Assembly (NCBI GenBank): GCA_050084515.1
Contig: CM114273.1
Span: 7,936,001 to 8,000,000, forward strand
Length of the DNA: 64,000 nt
Direction of reading: 5' to 3'
Source of the DNA: Blasia pusilla
Lineage: Eukaryota > Marchantiophyta > Marchantiopsida > Blasiales
Position 1 is the stretch's first letter. Each line of letters starts with the position of its first letter. The position numbers and the translations under genes were made by a program. Below, one piece after another: positions 20,431 to 33,069 of this stretch. The notes under the pieces are model-generated. The model searched no databases and was not told the DNA's origin. It saw only the letters and a list, made by a program, of their open reading frames with translations.

Positions 20431-23400
20431 ATAATGTCACAATTCCGTCATTTCCTTTTCTCTCCATCTAACTTATCAACGTATCCTCTACATGTGTTTG
20501 ATAAGAAAGCACCACAACTAAGTTAGTTGCATACTATGGTAGGCTAAATTGCGATGTGTGGTTGGTTCTATGAGGTAATGAGTCTATGACGTAAAACTCA
20601 TCTATATTATTAATTTATTGGAGAATGCCTTTTCATTTTGCACACTCTTCTCCTTTTGACACTTGGCAATTTCACCCACTATGATTGCTTGCCTTATGAG
20701 CCAATAAGATTATTCCAAATTGATTTAAAATGGCTCTTGAGAGTTAATTATGGGAGATTATTCAAATTGGTGCATTGCACGGACTCACACTAGTTACTCA
20801 TGTCCAGATATACACACTACACGAATTTTTCAAACATAGTTTTAGTTGCAACTGCTTGCCAGCCTAACGTGACGCACCCATTTAATCCTTGCACTGAATT
20901 AGAAAGGTGAAACAAGGACTTATAAGGAAACACCCATTTTCCTTTGGAGAATTAAAACATGCATAATGTGTTTTTTAGAATATATATGTTAAAAAAAATC
21001 TTGGATCTAATTCTATTAGAAATTACTAGTAAGGGCCCGCAAGGGACTGTACAATGCACCAACCCTTGCTTAATAATTCATATTTCACTGTCACTCTCCA
21101 TGCAAATATCTCAATATGATCTCAATCAACACGACCAAAAGTATTTTTGAGAGAAATCTGGTAACATATGTCAATCAAAGGAGCAATTTAAAAAAATCGC
21201 ATCTTTTGGTTAGGATATAGATATGTGGAGTGATTAAATACTTCTAATTGGTACCAAAATATGTTGAGTGATTAAATACTTCTAATTGGTACCAAAATAT
21301 GTTGAGTGATTAAATACGGGGAGGAATAGATGGAAGAGACAAGAAGTTAGGAAAAGGAAACTTATGAAATTCACAACATATACCAAATTCAATTGCCCAT
21401 AAAGAAACAAAGTGAGTATTTAATGTGAGAGATAACTACGAAATTCACTTTGCCATTAGTAGGGGTAGTAAAAAAATTGACTTGGCCTTGGAAAATCTAA
21501 TCTCATCATCCTTGATCTCGGCCTAATTAGGTAGCTCGGGTAGGTTGTGATGCATACACTATGGGATATTAGGACATCCCACAAAGCGTCCCATGGGATT
21601 TTGCCATGGAGAATTGGACGGGTTGAAATTTTAGATCCAAATAACTATGGACAGAATTTGACCTCCGGTGCGAAAGTGTGGCCTATGGATTTTTCCACAA
21701 GAGTTTTCTGAAAGGCCCTATTTGCATCACATGCTCTATTGGATCAAAGGTTAGGATATATGTCTGGAGTCTATACTTTTAACAAACACATGGGGGTTAT
21801 TATGAGTTGGAGAAAGTAGGAGAGTAAAAATAAAAAAGTTCCATAAGAAGTGGAGCATCAAAATTCACACTTTAACTTAACTACATAAAAGTTTCTTTTC
21901 ATCCACACAAGTGTTCAAATAATTTTGTGAGGTGCCATTAGAAGGTCCGAATAGAAAAATTCGTAGAAAATATTTGGTTAAGATCATTTTTACTCCATGC
22001 GCAAGGTTGCACACGGACAATATCCATGTGCGCAGACTTATGTCTGTCCCTATGATGCATATGGATTATGTATTATACGACTTTGAGATATGACTAGATC
22101 AAGTCAAATATCATGATAAATGACTAAGTATGAGTGTTTACCATTAGAGTTATATAAACCAAGTCATTTACATATAATGATTAAGATTACAAGGTATGAT
22201 ATATGACTTGAGTCATGAGGTACTCAGTTATTTATAAATGACTAATGAGTTGGCATACATATTGACACGTTGGCATCTTACGTGGCAATATTACTTCCAC
22301 GTTCTCATGTCGAGAGCCTTTCTTCGAGTAAGGGCATGCCTTCTAGCTACGGCAGACGCGGTTGATGCAAGATGAACTCTCTGAGAAGATCTCCTTTTTC
22401 AATATAAAATTATTATATACACTCTCCAAATGTATCACAAATGGTAGTGCCGAGGCGATCACTTCTTTGTAACATCGGACCCCGAAATTCCTAACTATAA
22501 AATCCCTATAAACTATTTTACGCTTGTATACGAGGAAGATAGCACAACTAGTGTTAAACCCTACTTGAGCAGGCCTATTGACTTCCATGGATCGCTATAT
22601 AAGGACATACAAAGTACAATCCCATGTCTTTCCATATGTGACGATAGGAAGGATCACCGGAGTTGGAGATTGAATGACTTGGTTCATGAACGCCTCCCCA
22701 AAGTGATAAACTAAATAGCGAGTGAACTAGTGCCTATCTACAAAGAATATCTTGACATGGTATGGATTAAGGAAAGGAAAGTCGGGCACAACTCGTGCTC
22801 CACCCCTATCCATGCTTGACAGACATTCTATACTCTCCTCAAGAATGGGTTTTGGCGGAGTTATACTCCCAAGAGGGATAATCCACTCTCATTGGGGAAG
22901 TAACAAGGCAAAACATTCACTATATTAGTATGACTAAGCTCCTCTAAGGTGACAAACCTCTCATCTCCACACACACACCACACTCTAGAAACTTCTCGAA
23001 GAATAGACCATGGTCAAGTTACTCTCCCAAGACGGGTGATCCACTCTCATTGGAAGAGCAAGCAATCCCAAAGTCATACACTCAAGAATGACACGAAAGA
23101 CTTAAGATGTGGAATAGAAGGTGATGAACCCTTGAAGGTACCTCCTCTTTATATACTCACAAGAGACCCACATGAGTACGAAATAGAACTAATCTTATCT
23201 TGTGCCACATGGGTTCCTCTCAAGGCTTAGCCAATCACATTTTGACACAAGTAAATTTCCTCTTATCTCTTCCAAAATATCCTCTTTTACCCACTTAATA
23301 TTTTCCAAATTACCCCAACTAACCTAGCCACCAACCAAGCCTTCTTTTGTTTTTTATTAAAGCACCAACCTCACTACTTTACTTTTATAAAGTCATCTTT

Positions 23401-24528
23401 TATTTATTACCTCTTTTCTAAAGTTGGGCCCGCATAAAAGAGGCACCATAAAGAGGTTTAAACATAGGAATTTCCTTTTCCTAAGCTAATTTACTTAATA
23501 CTAATAAAACTCTATCTAACACTTAACGAGGAAGGAGTTTACACACTCGCTGATTTTACTATATGACAACGTAGGACAATCCTAGTTTGACACGTGTAAT
23601 GACTTAGTCATAAAGGCATACTCCACGATGACTAGGATGCAAATGAAGAAATGATTGACCTACACATGTCTCCATTTGATCATATTTGACATGTGGATTA
23701 AATGACTTAGTCGTATATTCTATGTTAGATGATGACGACGATTCACAAGGACAAACCAAAAATTGTCACGTGGAGTTTTTCAGATTATTATATGCCACGT
23801 GGAATAAATGACTAAGTCATATGTGCAAACAAGGAATTCCTTCATACATGTACTTTTCAAATATGTACCCTTATTTGATTATATTGGTAAGTTGTAAAGT
23901 CATAAGTATAACTCTATAAGTTGAGTGCATAACTGTGTCGTCATATGCATCATTCTAGTAGTCAGATGTAAAACTCTACCAATCATATGCATGACTCTAG
24001 TAGCCATAATATGTCTCTGTCAGTCATATGCATAACTCTTTTAGTCATTGACTCTAGTAGTCATGGACATGCATACGCTTGTAATAAGTTAATGTTACGA
24101 TTTCAGTCACAGATTTACACATATTCAACTATATAGTCATATGTGTGGTTATCACAATTGTAATTGAAAAATATACGCATGAGATGCTTGACTCTCATAG
24201 TTGTAAGAATAACTCAGATGATAGGATGGCCGACTTGAAAAGTGGTTTGAATGACTAAAAGAGTCATTAACATTTTTTTTCTAATACCAATCAACAAGTT
24301 TCCAAGGATATGTATATGACCTTTTAAAATCACTTCAATGGTTCTGATCTTGCTTTCCCATTTCCAATTTGGATTCAAAATTACCGTCCAGCGACACGGT
24401 CTTCCATTTCTTACTCCCTTCTTGGAGATGTATTCACCTTGAAAATACTCTTACAATCATACTTTGAGTCAATTTGTGCGAAAGTCATTCACTGTCGAGT
24501 CATATAAACCATGGTTTCCTACTATTGT
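20431..24528. other. AT-rich repeat-derived DNA, no gene seen
   Basis: No supported coding sequence. Open frames such as 22343-22588 (-) and 22949-23230 (+) show no domains. Two parts (22060-22280 and 23570-24280) are dense in ATGACT/AGTCAT motifs, also seen at 16240-16700. TTATATAAAGAGAGGA-like and TCTATATTATTA-like blocks recur, suggesting layers of old transposons. Confidence 0.4.
21228..21316. repeat. Tandem repeat, 38-bp unit, 2.3 copies
   Basis: GAGTGATTAAATACTTCTAA starts at 21228 and recurs at 21266. A third partial unit (GAGTGATTAAATAC) lies at 21304. Copies are nearly perfect. Confidence 0.95.
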
Positions 24529-24850
24529 GCGGGCCCGGGTATCCGCGGCCCACACCCGATCTTGCTAAGTCCGTAACGTAGACCTCGGCTAGCCAAGCCC
24601 GCACCCATTTTGTAGCATGCATGAAGCTTGCGATAGACTTTCATGGTGGACATGGCCCCCATTTGACGGGCAAAGGCCTATGTAGGGCGGGCTTGAGCGC
24701 GTCCAATGGGGCCCCAATTCTCATGCGGGCCTGACGCGGGCCGCGCTCACGCTTCATGTGTGCTAAAAAATGGGTGCGGGCTCGGCGAGACGGGTATTCG
24801 TTACGCGCTCGACGGGCTCAGGGATAGGTCCAGGACCCATTGGGCATGTT
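24529..24850. repeat. GC-rich inverted-repeat island
   Basis: A block of about 320 bases of high GC inside AT-rich DNA. GCCCGCACCCATTTT at 24597-24611 is perfectly complementary to AAAATGGGTGCGGGC at 24767-24781, with partial extension outward. Further internal palindromes (GGGCCCGGG, CCGCGG, GCGGGCC) add structure. It resembles a foldback or miniature transposon; no coding capacity is recognised. Confidence 0.7.
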
Positions 24851-25701
24851 CGTTTCCGTGCAACCTTGACTTTGCGTTCTTACTAGTACTAAAAAGGTAC
24901 CCTAAATAATAGCTCTCAGAGCCCTTCCGATAAGTACCCACAACAAGAACGAGGACAATTGCAACGACATTAGTGGAAATGTGCACATTGACGTCGAAAT
25001 AAACTCTCAGGAAATTGTAAAGGTTAATTGTTTTTCACTTCATTGCTTCGCACATAGCAAACACAGTAGATCCATAAGAAGGAGATTGCTTTAGGGCTTG
25101 TCACATTTAAGAGTTCATAAATATTACGTCATGGCAAGTTCCCATAATTCTTCCTCAAAAGAAATGCTTTAATCTATATTATTAAGAGAGGATAGAGCTA
25201 GAGAAACTCTCCTATGGTGTTAACACCTGTCCTTTCAAACCTCTTTTGTCGTTGACACATGTGGGATTTAAAGAGTAGTTAAATTAAGAGGACCAAAGAC
25301 TTGAGAGATGAAACAAATTGTCTCCTCGCATACATCATACTAGTGTGATAAATATCCAACCGAATTTTTGTCATGCGAATTCATCTATATTATTATTATG
25401 GAATGGCGAGATCTTGAGAGTTCAGCATATGTCTTTTTGAACTTAAGAATTTCTAATGCATATCATCTATTTCTATGATATAAAAGAATTTTTATTACGA
25501 CCCTTACTACAAGGCACTAATAATTTCTTTAGATGCCACGTACACTTTTGGTGCAGGTTTAGGGGATTGGATTCGGAGTGCAAAGTTTTCAGCCAATTCC
25601 AGCAAATGATTTTCAACCGTGGATGGATTCTCCTTTAACCGTAGATGTGAATCTAATAAAAACAAACTCACTTCTCCGTGCTAATTAATTTTGCTGTCGT
25701 G

Positions 25702-25717
25702 TTAGGGTTTAGGGTTT
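25702..25717. promoter_or_regulatory. Telo-box-like (TTAGGGTTTAGGGTTT)
   Basis: Slightly over two units of the plant telomeric repeat. In plants such boxes often lie near transcription starts of translation-related genes, and they also occur as interstitial telomere scars. No gene is anchored to it here. Confidence 0.45.
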
Positions 25718-26286
25718 CGTGTTACTTGTGTGTTACTCCATGTGTGAATGGTGCTCCTCCATGTTACACCCGTGCTTCTCCTTAATCTTCTTACTCCTTA
25801 TATCGTATGAGCCCAAAACCTGGCCACATAATGGTTAAATTATTTTTGCACACCTAATAGGGTCACTCAATTATGTATAGATGCATGTATATGTATAAAA
25901 ACAGTAGGATCCGTGCATCATCGCATTGTACTAACCAGTATCGTCTATGGAATGAGTCCAACCGTTGAAGTAGCCTTCGGAGTGAAGCCGGGTGACATTG
26001 AAGTGAATGGCTATATGCATAAGAAAAACAATTATAAAGTATTCCGAGCAACTATTACTCGAGCATGAAGTCCCTCTGTTAGTACCTGCCTCGTTTGTTT
26101 GAAACTTTGCCGAGCGAAGAGCGCACGTTAAGAAGCTTCATGAGCTCTTGGAATAGGCAGCTGAAGTGAACAATCCCACTCCATAACCTGCATTTGCTGG
26201 TTGTCGCTGCATCATATCCAAATCGAACAAAAGCAAAAAAACCTGTCAGCACAAATTACCGTGGTCTTCACAACGTCAGAGTGACT

Positions 26287-26313
26287 AGAGAGAGAGAGAG
26301 AGAGAGAGAGAGA
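26287..26313. repeat. Short AG microsatellite
   Basis: A perfect alternating AG tract of 27 bases. Confidence 0.95.
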
Positions 26314-26798
26314 AACGAGCTGAATAATTACTGAAGTCCTAACACCTGAAGATAGCCAGAGAGAGGGACTCGTGAGGGGAGTCTATACAGAATTCCTTTG
26401 GCGATAAATCACAAACGGGGTGTGTATATCTTGTCATAGCGATTTACAGTACAAATTTGTCGCTTGAAGTTTCGTTGTCACAACTCACAGGTCATGCGTT
26501 GATTCTTGTACAGAGTTCAATATATGCATAGTTGGAGAAGCGTGCTTTCTCCCGTAATCGTCGCAGACAGAAAATCGGATGGCTTGAGTCAATCGGAGAA
26601 GATGAATGCTCCCATGGATTTTAGGAGAGAGAAGAACGCTGGAGCACCTTACTCGACCTGAAGATGAAGAGACCACGTATGAATTTAGATGCGATGGCGA
26701 TGGAGATCCGGTACTAACCCAGATAAGTGAAACTGAATAGCCATAAACGAGGAGGAGGTGACCAAGGACGTCCAGGAGCCAGAAACGGTTTTGGTGAC

Positions 26799-26980
26799 CT
26801 GATCTTTGCAATTCTACCGACAATCTTCACACAAAAGGGCGCTCTCTCGGTAGCGCGAGCAGATTTGCAGGCCTGAATTACCAGCTTCCCTCTGTACGAG
26901 CTCAAATTTCCCTTACAACTCAGAGTCTTGGAACCTATTCTTCGGAAACAGGTTCTGAGACAACCGTAGTTGTTAGGCAT
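26799..26980 (-). CDS. Candidate first exon, possibly plastid-targeted (minus strand)
   Basis: From an ATG at 26980 the frame is rich in Ser, Arg, Lys and Thr and poor in acidic residues (LRTCFRRIGSKTLSCKG), like a chloroplast transit peptide. It continues to a possible donor AG|GTCACC at 26799/26798. No following exon can be assigned. It is arranged head-to-head with the plus-strand candidate at 27624. Confidence 0.22.
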
Positions 26981-27623
26981 TGTTTTGACCTATAGAGGCA
27001 GCTGATTCTACGTCACGGCTCCAGCGACCTTTTCACTTCCGTCAGTGGTGCAAAAGTAGCCACGTGGATAAGTGTGTCGCTCTCATGGGGACTTCCCGAA
27101 GGATCCACAAGTAAGGATTTCAAACTTCAGAATCCTAAAGCGCACAGAGTTTACTTGTCGTTGATGAGCCGGTAATTGTTGTGATGTGTAAGGCTTTCCA
27201 GACGGAGCATTGTGATACTGAGTGGGTCATCACCGAATTTTCCGCACTCCTCAGGTCGTAGAGTTACTCGTAAGATAGGATCAAGTCACTGCTGTGCTTT
27301 GTAAGGATTTCTGAAAGGAGCCCTCTCATACTCCTTCCTTGAGACATCAATTGGATGAGTGGGCTGGCAAGAAATTGCCAACGATTTAGAACTGGTGAGC
27401 GTTAGAGCTGTATGTTGCAACATCTGTAGCAATTCTCGACATCTCACGGCCTTCGTCGCTCTCTGTAAATTAACATTTCAAGGGCTTGCAAATTGTGCAT
27501 CTGCCTTGAAATTGAGAATCCAGTTAAGTGACTGTGTTCGTTCCATCATCCATACGCACTGAAGTCGCCGTAAGATTCTTGAGAGGGAAGCATCACGTGG
27601 ATCGCTTCAGCTCTATAACAGGT

Positions 27624-28277
27624 ATGGGTGAGCGCTGTTTACAGCTCTGTGTCTCCCCTTGCCAGCTGAAAACCAAAATTGAATACCAACGCAAGCCCAG
27701 TACTACTCAGCTTAGCAGCTGGCACCCTCAAGCCATCTTCATTAAGAATTCTTCCTTAAGCCAGGTTTCCGGGAGCTCGCGTCTGAATTTGAGATTCTCC
27801 CAGCAAAATGTACCTATGAAAACGGAGGAGAAAGGTGATCCAGAGTTGGAGAAGACGACCCACCACGATTCTTGGCTTGACCTTGCGTTCATTAATGGAT
27901 GCCGCGGAACCTTTGGCCGCGTCGCTGGCTGGCAGGTAGGTTGACCCAGATACCACTCTGTTGGGTTCTTCCTTCACCGTTTTGTAGTTTTCTTGTTTGG
28001 CTTATCCCGCCCTTCGCTTAATAACTTCTTTTGATCGGTGCTATCATGAGCGAATCGTGTCATGAGACCTTGCTCGCTAACCATCGCTACCCAAGACCTA
28101 AGTTTTTACGCCATTGTCAGCGAGACTTTCGTGTTTTCATGAGTGTTGATACCGTGCAGTGGGGTGTAATGGCAGTCTCCACGGAGCTGGGAGGAAGGGT
28201 ATTTGGGTATGGTGGAAGTTTCCCATGCGTTGATGCGGGGGAGGAATGCCGCACAGCAACAAGCCGCTGTTCTCCAG
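27624..28277 (+). CDS. Candidate two-exon hypothetical gene (partial), possible organelle targeting
   Basis: Exon 1, 27624-27935, starts at ATG (27624) and ends at a consensus donor CAG|GTAGGT. Its first 60 residues are rich in Ser, Lys, Gln and Arg with almost no acidic residues, like a transit peptide. An acidic patch and HHDSWLDLAFINGCRG then follow. A phase-0 acceptor CCGTGCAG allows exon 2, 28160-28277, which reads WGVMAVSTELGGRVFGYGGS and ends at donor CCAG|GTAAGA. Later exons are not found. The SWLDLAFIN stretch faintly recalls the start of D27-like (DUF4033) domains, but exon 2 does not support that. The gene may be a fragment. Confidence 0.35.
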
Positions 28278-31269
28278 GTAAGAATCTTCCCTGCATTTTT
28301 GGAGGGGAGATACATTCTCCTCATTCTCGGACCGTAACTATCTGTCTCCCGTGATTTGAGTTCACCATCAGGAGATTATCCGGTCCCGTTCACTAACTAT
28401 GTTCAACAAAACTTCTGAAGAAGTTGCCTCTGCTTGAATTATTAGCTTCATGTAATTCTGAAGATCATAGAATCGAGCTACTTCTGAGGCCAGTGCACCG
28501 AACCTTACGCAGTAAAGTTTGAGTAGCAGCGAATCACCATTTGCCCAATAAAGTTTCCGATCGATGAGGACAGATGAGAATCTTAGCAGATTCAAAAACA
28601 GAAGAATGGTTCAGACTCTCTTGCATTATTGTAGAAGAGTAATTGTGTCCCATTGCATCACACTTCGACGAAGTCCCAGGGCACCCCGCTTAATGATTGA
28701 AGGATATGGGATAGAACTAAAGAAGTATGCTTCACTGCTTCTTCCAAGGCATAGCCATAGTGGCACAAGAATCCTAAAAGCCTTTTGATCTTGTGCCTCT
28801 GTGACCTACGAATTTCCCAGGATTTCTCCTGGCCACAATCTATGCTGCCGCGATTCAGTGACCTACAGATGTGGATGCCATGATATGGACAGGGCTTTCC
28901 GAAGGTGCCCAAGTGGTTCCGTAAACTCTTTCCCTATACAGAGTGGGGAGCACAATTGAATGCACGCGCTACCCCTGCTTTCTTCGAATGGCTTGTTGGT
29001 CCCTGCGAGGTACGCTGCTTCCTTCCATCCCAATCCTGTTGTCTGTATGGCCCTGGACACATCACTTCAGTGGCAGCTCCTGCGTTACGTTTTGTGCTGT
29101 CTAGTTTATTGGAGTGAAAGGCCTGCTTGCTCATACTGTTGGGGACAAACACTAATGCATGAAAGGTTGATAGGAAAAAGCCCATCAATGAAAATAAAAG
29201 AACAGATTCAGTGAGCCAAAGAGAAACAGGTCACATGAACTATGGTGCGTAGGTCTGTTTTGTGTATGTTATCAGAAGTTGCAACGGCTATGGTTGAAGT
29301 TCATATGTACGGCTTTCCCTCACCATTTTCGGCTATGCTCATCAATTTTGTTCGTTTGCAAGTTGGGAAACCTTGTTTCTTTCTTGATGGATTTTTCAAC
29401 GCTTGGCTTCCTTGCTAGCTTTCTTCGTAACCTATATCGTGGATGCATTATATGGTAGACCAGTCTAGTAAAATTAGGCCAAGGACCATTGTTGTGTACA
29501 AGCTGAATCCCCTCACGACAATACTCTTAAAAGATAATCACTTGTTGGGTTCGGATCAAACACTTTATAACACGGTAAGATATGGTAAGATTGGCGAGGC
29601 TGTCTGATGGCCTAAGAGGCAATTCTGAAGGCAGGTGATCGAGGTGCCAGTAGGAGACAAACTTCTAAAGAGTGGGGTACAAATTAAGAAATGTCGGTAC
29701 CTGGAGACAAGTGGATGCACGGGCATGTGTGTGAATCTGTGCAAAGTACCAACTCAGTACTTCTTCACATCAGAACTTGGGTATGTGATTCACTGCTAAG
29801 TACCTCCCATTTCTCATGTCACTTGGAGCAAGGGAACATGAAGAGGCCATGAACAGCCTCTTGCTTCATGTCTGCCTGCTAATAGCAATCCCCAGGTGAA
29901 GCATCCAGGAGAGATTCCTGCCACCAGGCGAGAAGAAGCTGTCGATTGCATGTGCATACCTTGCTGTATTGTAACAGGAAATATTGCAACACTGTCAAGG
30001 TCAGAAAAATGTTCCATCTTCTTCAGAGTTAGACTTTCATGAGAGGTTCTGAACAGATGACGCTGAATTGGTTAAGGACACAGGTGTGAAGGTACGGTTA
30101 AACGTGTATCAAAGTGTCGAGTGAAGGACAGTAATGCTTGGGTGTAACTATTTGCAGAATGCCTTTGACCATGGAACCAAATTTCGAAGATATGAGCTGT
30201 CGGATGATATTTGGCCAAAATCCTCCTCAATTGAAAAATGACCCTGCGTTACAACAAGGCTGCTTCAGCACGTGCCCTTCTTCTAGCCTTGAGACTGGTC
30301 CATGTCCGAAGTTGAGATGATGGATCCACGAATGTGGATGACTCACGTTACAGCTCCTGGCGATTTTGTACTCCATGTGCACTTGAACAGATATCAGAGT
30401 ACCTTCATTTGGGTATTTTGAAAAGCTTATTATGGTACCATGTGATGTAGGAATAGATCGGTTCAAGAACCTAGAATGGAACTACCTTGCTGTTTCTTCT
30501 ATGTTTCAAGATGAAGTGGAGATGTATAATTATAAATCGAACCTTTTAGAGAAATGTTTCTCCGTTTCTAAAAACACACGCCTTACATTCCCTAATTTGA
30601 CAAACGGCTCTCACGTCTTCTCTTAAATACATCCACTAATGAGGTGTAGTGCATGCTTTAAGTAATAATCTGAATTATTTGGAAATTTGGCTATTGATAA
30701 TAGCTTATTGAATCTTCTATGTAATAATGAAGGAAGATTTTCAACAATAAATCATTAGCAATTGAAAAATTTAGGAAATGAAGATGGATGCTCAAAACTT
30801 TGAGAGTAGAGACAAGAAATTTTAGTCAAGAAAAGGTACCAACCATGGAAGAAGATAGGCTCATGTCCTCTAGAAGAAATTACTACTCAAACTATGTTGA
30901 AATATCTACAAGTGTCGATTCTTGTGTCCCAAATGCACATTTATATTTTCTTGGATATGAAATACTAGCTTTGGCAGATCTTGTGTAGCTATCTTAAGAA
31001 TATCATTGTAGACTATTGGGAGTCCTCTCCGAATGCATTTCATATCATGTCTCTACAAGTTATTTTGAGATGCTCTACAAGTTCATTGGAAATTATAATT
31101 ATGTTGTGAATATATCAAGTACGATCTATTTAAGGGCACAAGCATTCATAAAGTAGTTGTAAGATATTGATAAGTTAACATCGATTTTCCTATCACATGA
31201 GTAGATTCACACTTATACAAAAATGAACTCGTGCGTGTACACTATGTCATGCCCATACATATCGTTGCA
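28278..31269. other. No supported gene
   Basis: Numerous short frames on both strands without domains. If the 27624 gene is real its later exons should lie here, but I could not place them. From about 30600 the DNA becomes AT-rich. Confidence 0.3.
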
Positions 31270-31720
31270 TAATCCATATCGTTGATCACATCAACCAGGG
31301 AGGCACAACACCGTACTTCTTACCAACACATAATACGACTTTGTCAGTGTCGTAATTTCCTGAGGGCGCACCATATATTATACTATTTGACTCATGCTTT
31401 GGCTGGAATCTAACAACTCTTGTCGAGTCATATATTGCGTGGGTTACACGCCCCCAATAGAGGTCCGTATGCGAAAGAGACAAGGTTCAATGTTGCCTTT
31501 CTGTAACCCCAATGCCAAACACGCCACCTTCCTTAACATCAAAGGGTTGCGCTAGCTTCCGAATTAAGTAGGAAGCGCTACGGGTGATACTTATACGTGT
31601 CAGACTAACCAAGAGAAACACTCCATCTCGATTATCCAACACTATCACTCCTGATGTCACCATGGCTCGCTCTATCGCTGGCCTAGTTGCCATATCTACC
31701 AACTTTGATTTTGCAGCTTG
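31270..31720 (-). pseudogene. RE3 protease-region fragment
   Basis: Reads TRPAIERAMVTSGVIVLDNRDGVFLLVS, matching MPARPVIEHAMASLGVVLLDN in RE2. Then FRIRTSIGGV and TQYMTRQE match FRIQTSLGGA and TQYIT in RE2. The Asp-Ser active-site block between them is degraded. Homology fades at about 31270. Confidence 0.75.
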
Positions 31721-32269
31721 CCATGGCTAAGTGGAGGACGTCTCGAGCACACGTTCCGAGGGTAGGTCCATTACCTCCTCAACATCCCCCTTCAAACGAG
31801 TGGCAGTCACCTCTCCATGCTCACACAACGTGGCGAACATCCGGAATACCACCGTTGGTCCAACTTCTACGGTCGTCAACTCCATGGCGAAAAAACAAAG
31901 GAGTCTAGCTTACCCTAGTGCCCACCTCCAACAATATGGTCGACACTGGCTCTACCCAATTAAAGCCGACATAGAAGTTGCCTCTCCAACTCCTCGTAAC
32001 GTCAACGCACTTGCCTCATTTGCGAGCAATACTGGTAGTCCAGGCACCATTGATGGTGTATGCAATGCCTCCGACAACGTAAACGATGGGGGAACCCTGG
32101 CCTGTCGCCCATCGATTCCCTCTTGTGGGTCAATCTCAACCCCACTTCTCTGTGGCTTGATCACTCTCGTAGCATCCTAAGTCATCATCGTAGCAACCTC
32201 TCCTTGAGCCGAAATGCACATATATCTCAACCCCGCATTATCCTCCCTCGTATCCTGATACGACGTGGA

Positions 32270-32625
32270 GGCTAGAGCCACACTAGCTACTCTCGACTCT
32301 GTACCCGTCACATGGCGCAATCTTCTCCTCCAAGTGATCAGTGCAAGTGAGGAGTGTTGCATTGGGTGCACATTCTCCATCTCCTATGACTAGTGGTGGA
32401 ACCTTACTACCACCATCATCAATCTCCACCAACTCTCTCTCCCCTAAGCCCCACCCTACCTCTAGACGTAGCTCTCGACAAAGATCAAAACACAAATCCC
32501 TAGTGTGACCGTATCGGTGACAATGGTCAAGCTATAACTTTGGTGAGGCCATCCTAGGTGACTCCTAAACAATCGGAGGCACCCTTGGCCCTCTACCATG
32601 CTATGGGCAGTCCCTCTGCCCCATA
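32270..32625 (-). pseudogene. RE3 gag nucleocapsid fragment
   Basis: CHRYGHTRDLCFDLCRELR aligns with the second zinc knuckle and following residues of RE1 (CQRYGHTRARCF, then HHELR). Further upstream a QRDC remnant of the first knuckle follows directly after RNase H-like sequence, marking the rearrangement junction at about 32625. Confidence 0.7.
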
Positions 32626-32629
32626 GGCA

Positions 32630-33064
32630 AAGGGACTCCAATCTATATGAAACAAGAAAGGGCATCTCCTAATAAGACTTTTGAGTATCAATCTATCCTT
32701 GAGCAGCTGAAATTCTCTCTCCTGCTAATCCCCTTAGCGCGACTTGTAATCTACCTTGGCCAGCAAGGTTAATAGCTTTGCAATTAAACTAGAAACCTTA
32801 ACATATCGTCAATAGAATTAGCCAATCTGATGACTGTGCGAACTCGACTCACATATGCAAGGCGTGGAATGCGTGAGATAGCCTCTATCTTCATCTGCTA
32901 AACACCAAGGCCACTTGGATATATCGTATGACATAAAAAATCAATCTGATCATAGAAGAACTTACACTTTTTTGGGTACTTACAACTCCAATCCATTTAG
33001 TTATAATTGTCAAAACACCTTCTCTAGATGTGGCTCATGCTCCTCAAGCATGTCGCTAAAGACT
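32630..33064 (-). pseudogene. RE3 RT second half and RNase H start
   Basis: IIVFSDMLEEHEPHLEKVF corresponds to the block just after YIDD in RE1. Then, in other frames, KCKFFYDQI, GLGVQQ and EAISRIPR follow, and a QLLKDRL block of early RNase H. Frameshifts and stops are frequent. Confidence 0.82.
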
Positions 33065-33069
33065 ATGAT

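Larger units (their letters stand above)
24851..26798. other. No supported gene
   Basis: Contains a telo-box-like block at 25702 and a short AG microsatellite at 26287-26313. The minus-strand frame at 26485-26823 is Ser-rich and unrecognised. It may be intron or leader of the candidate exon at 26799-26980. Confidence 0.3.

Noticed and set aside
31270-31720. A methyltransferase in RE3
   Set aside because: Homology to RE1/RE2 fades at about 31270, inside the protease region; no DLFGG, PC or ENV motif follows on the minus strand.
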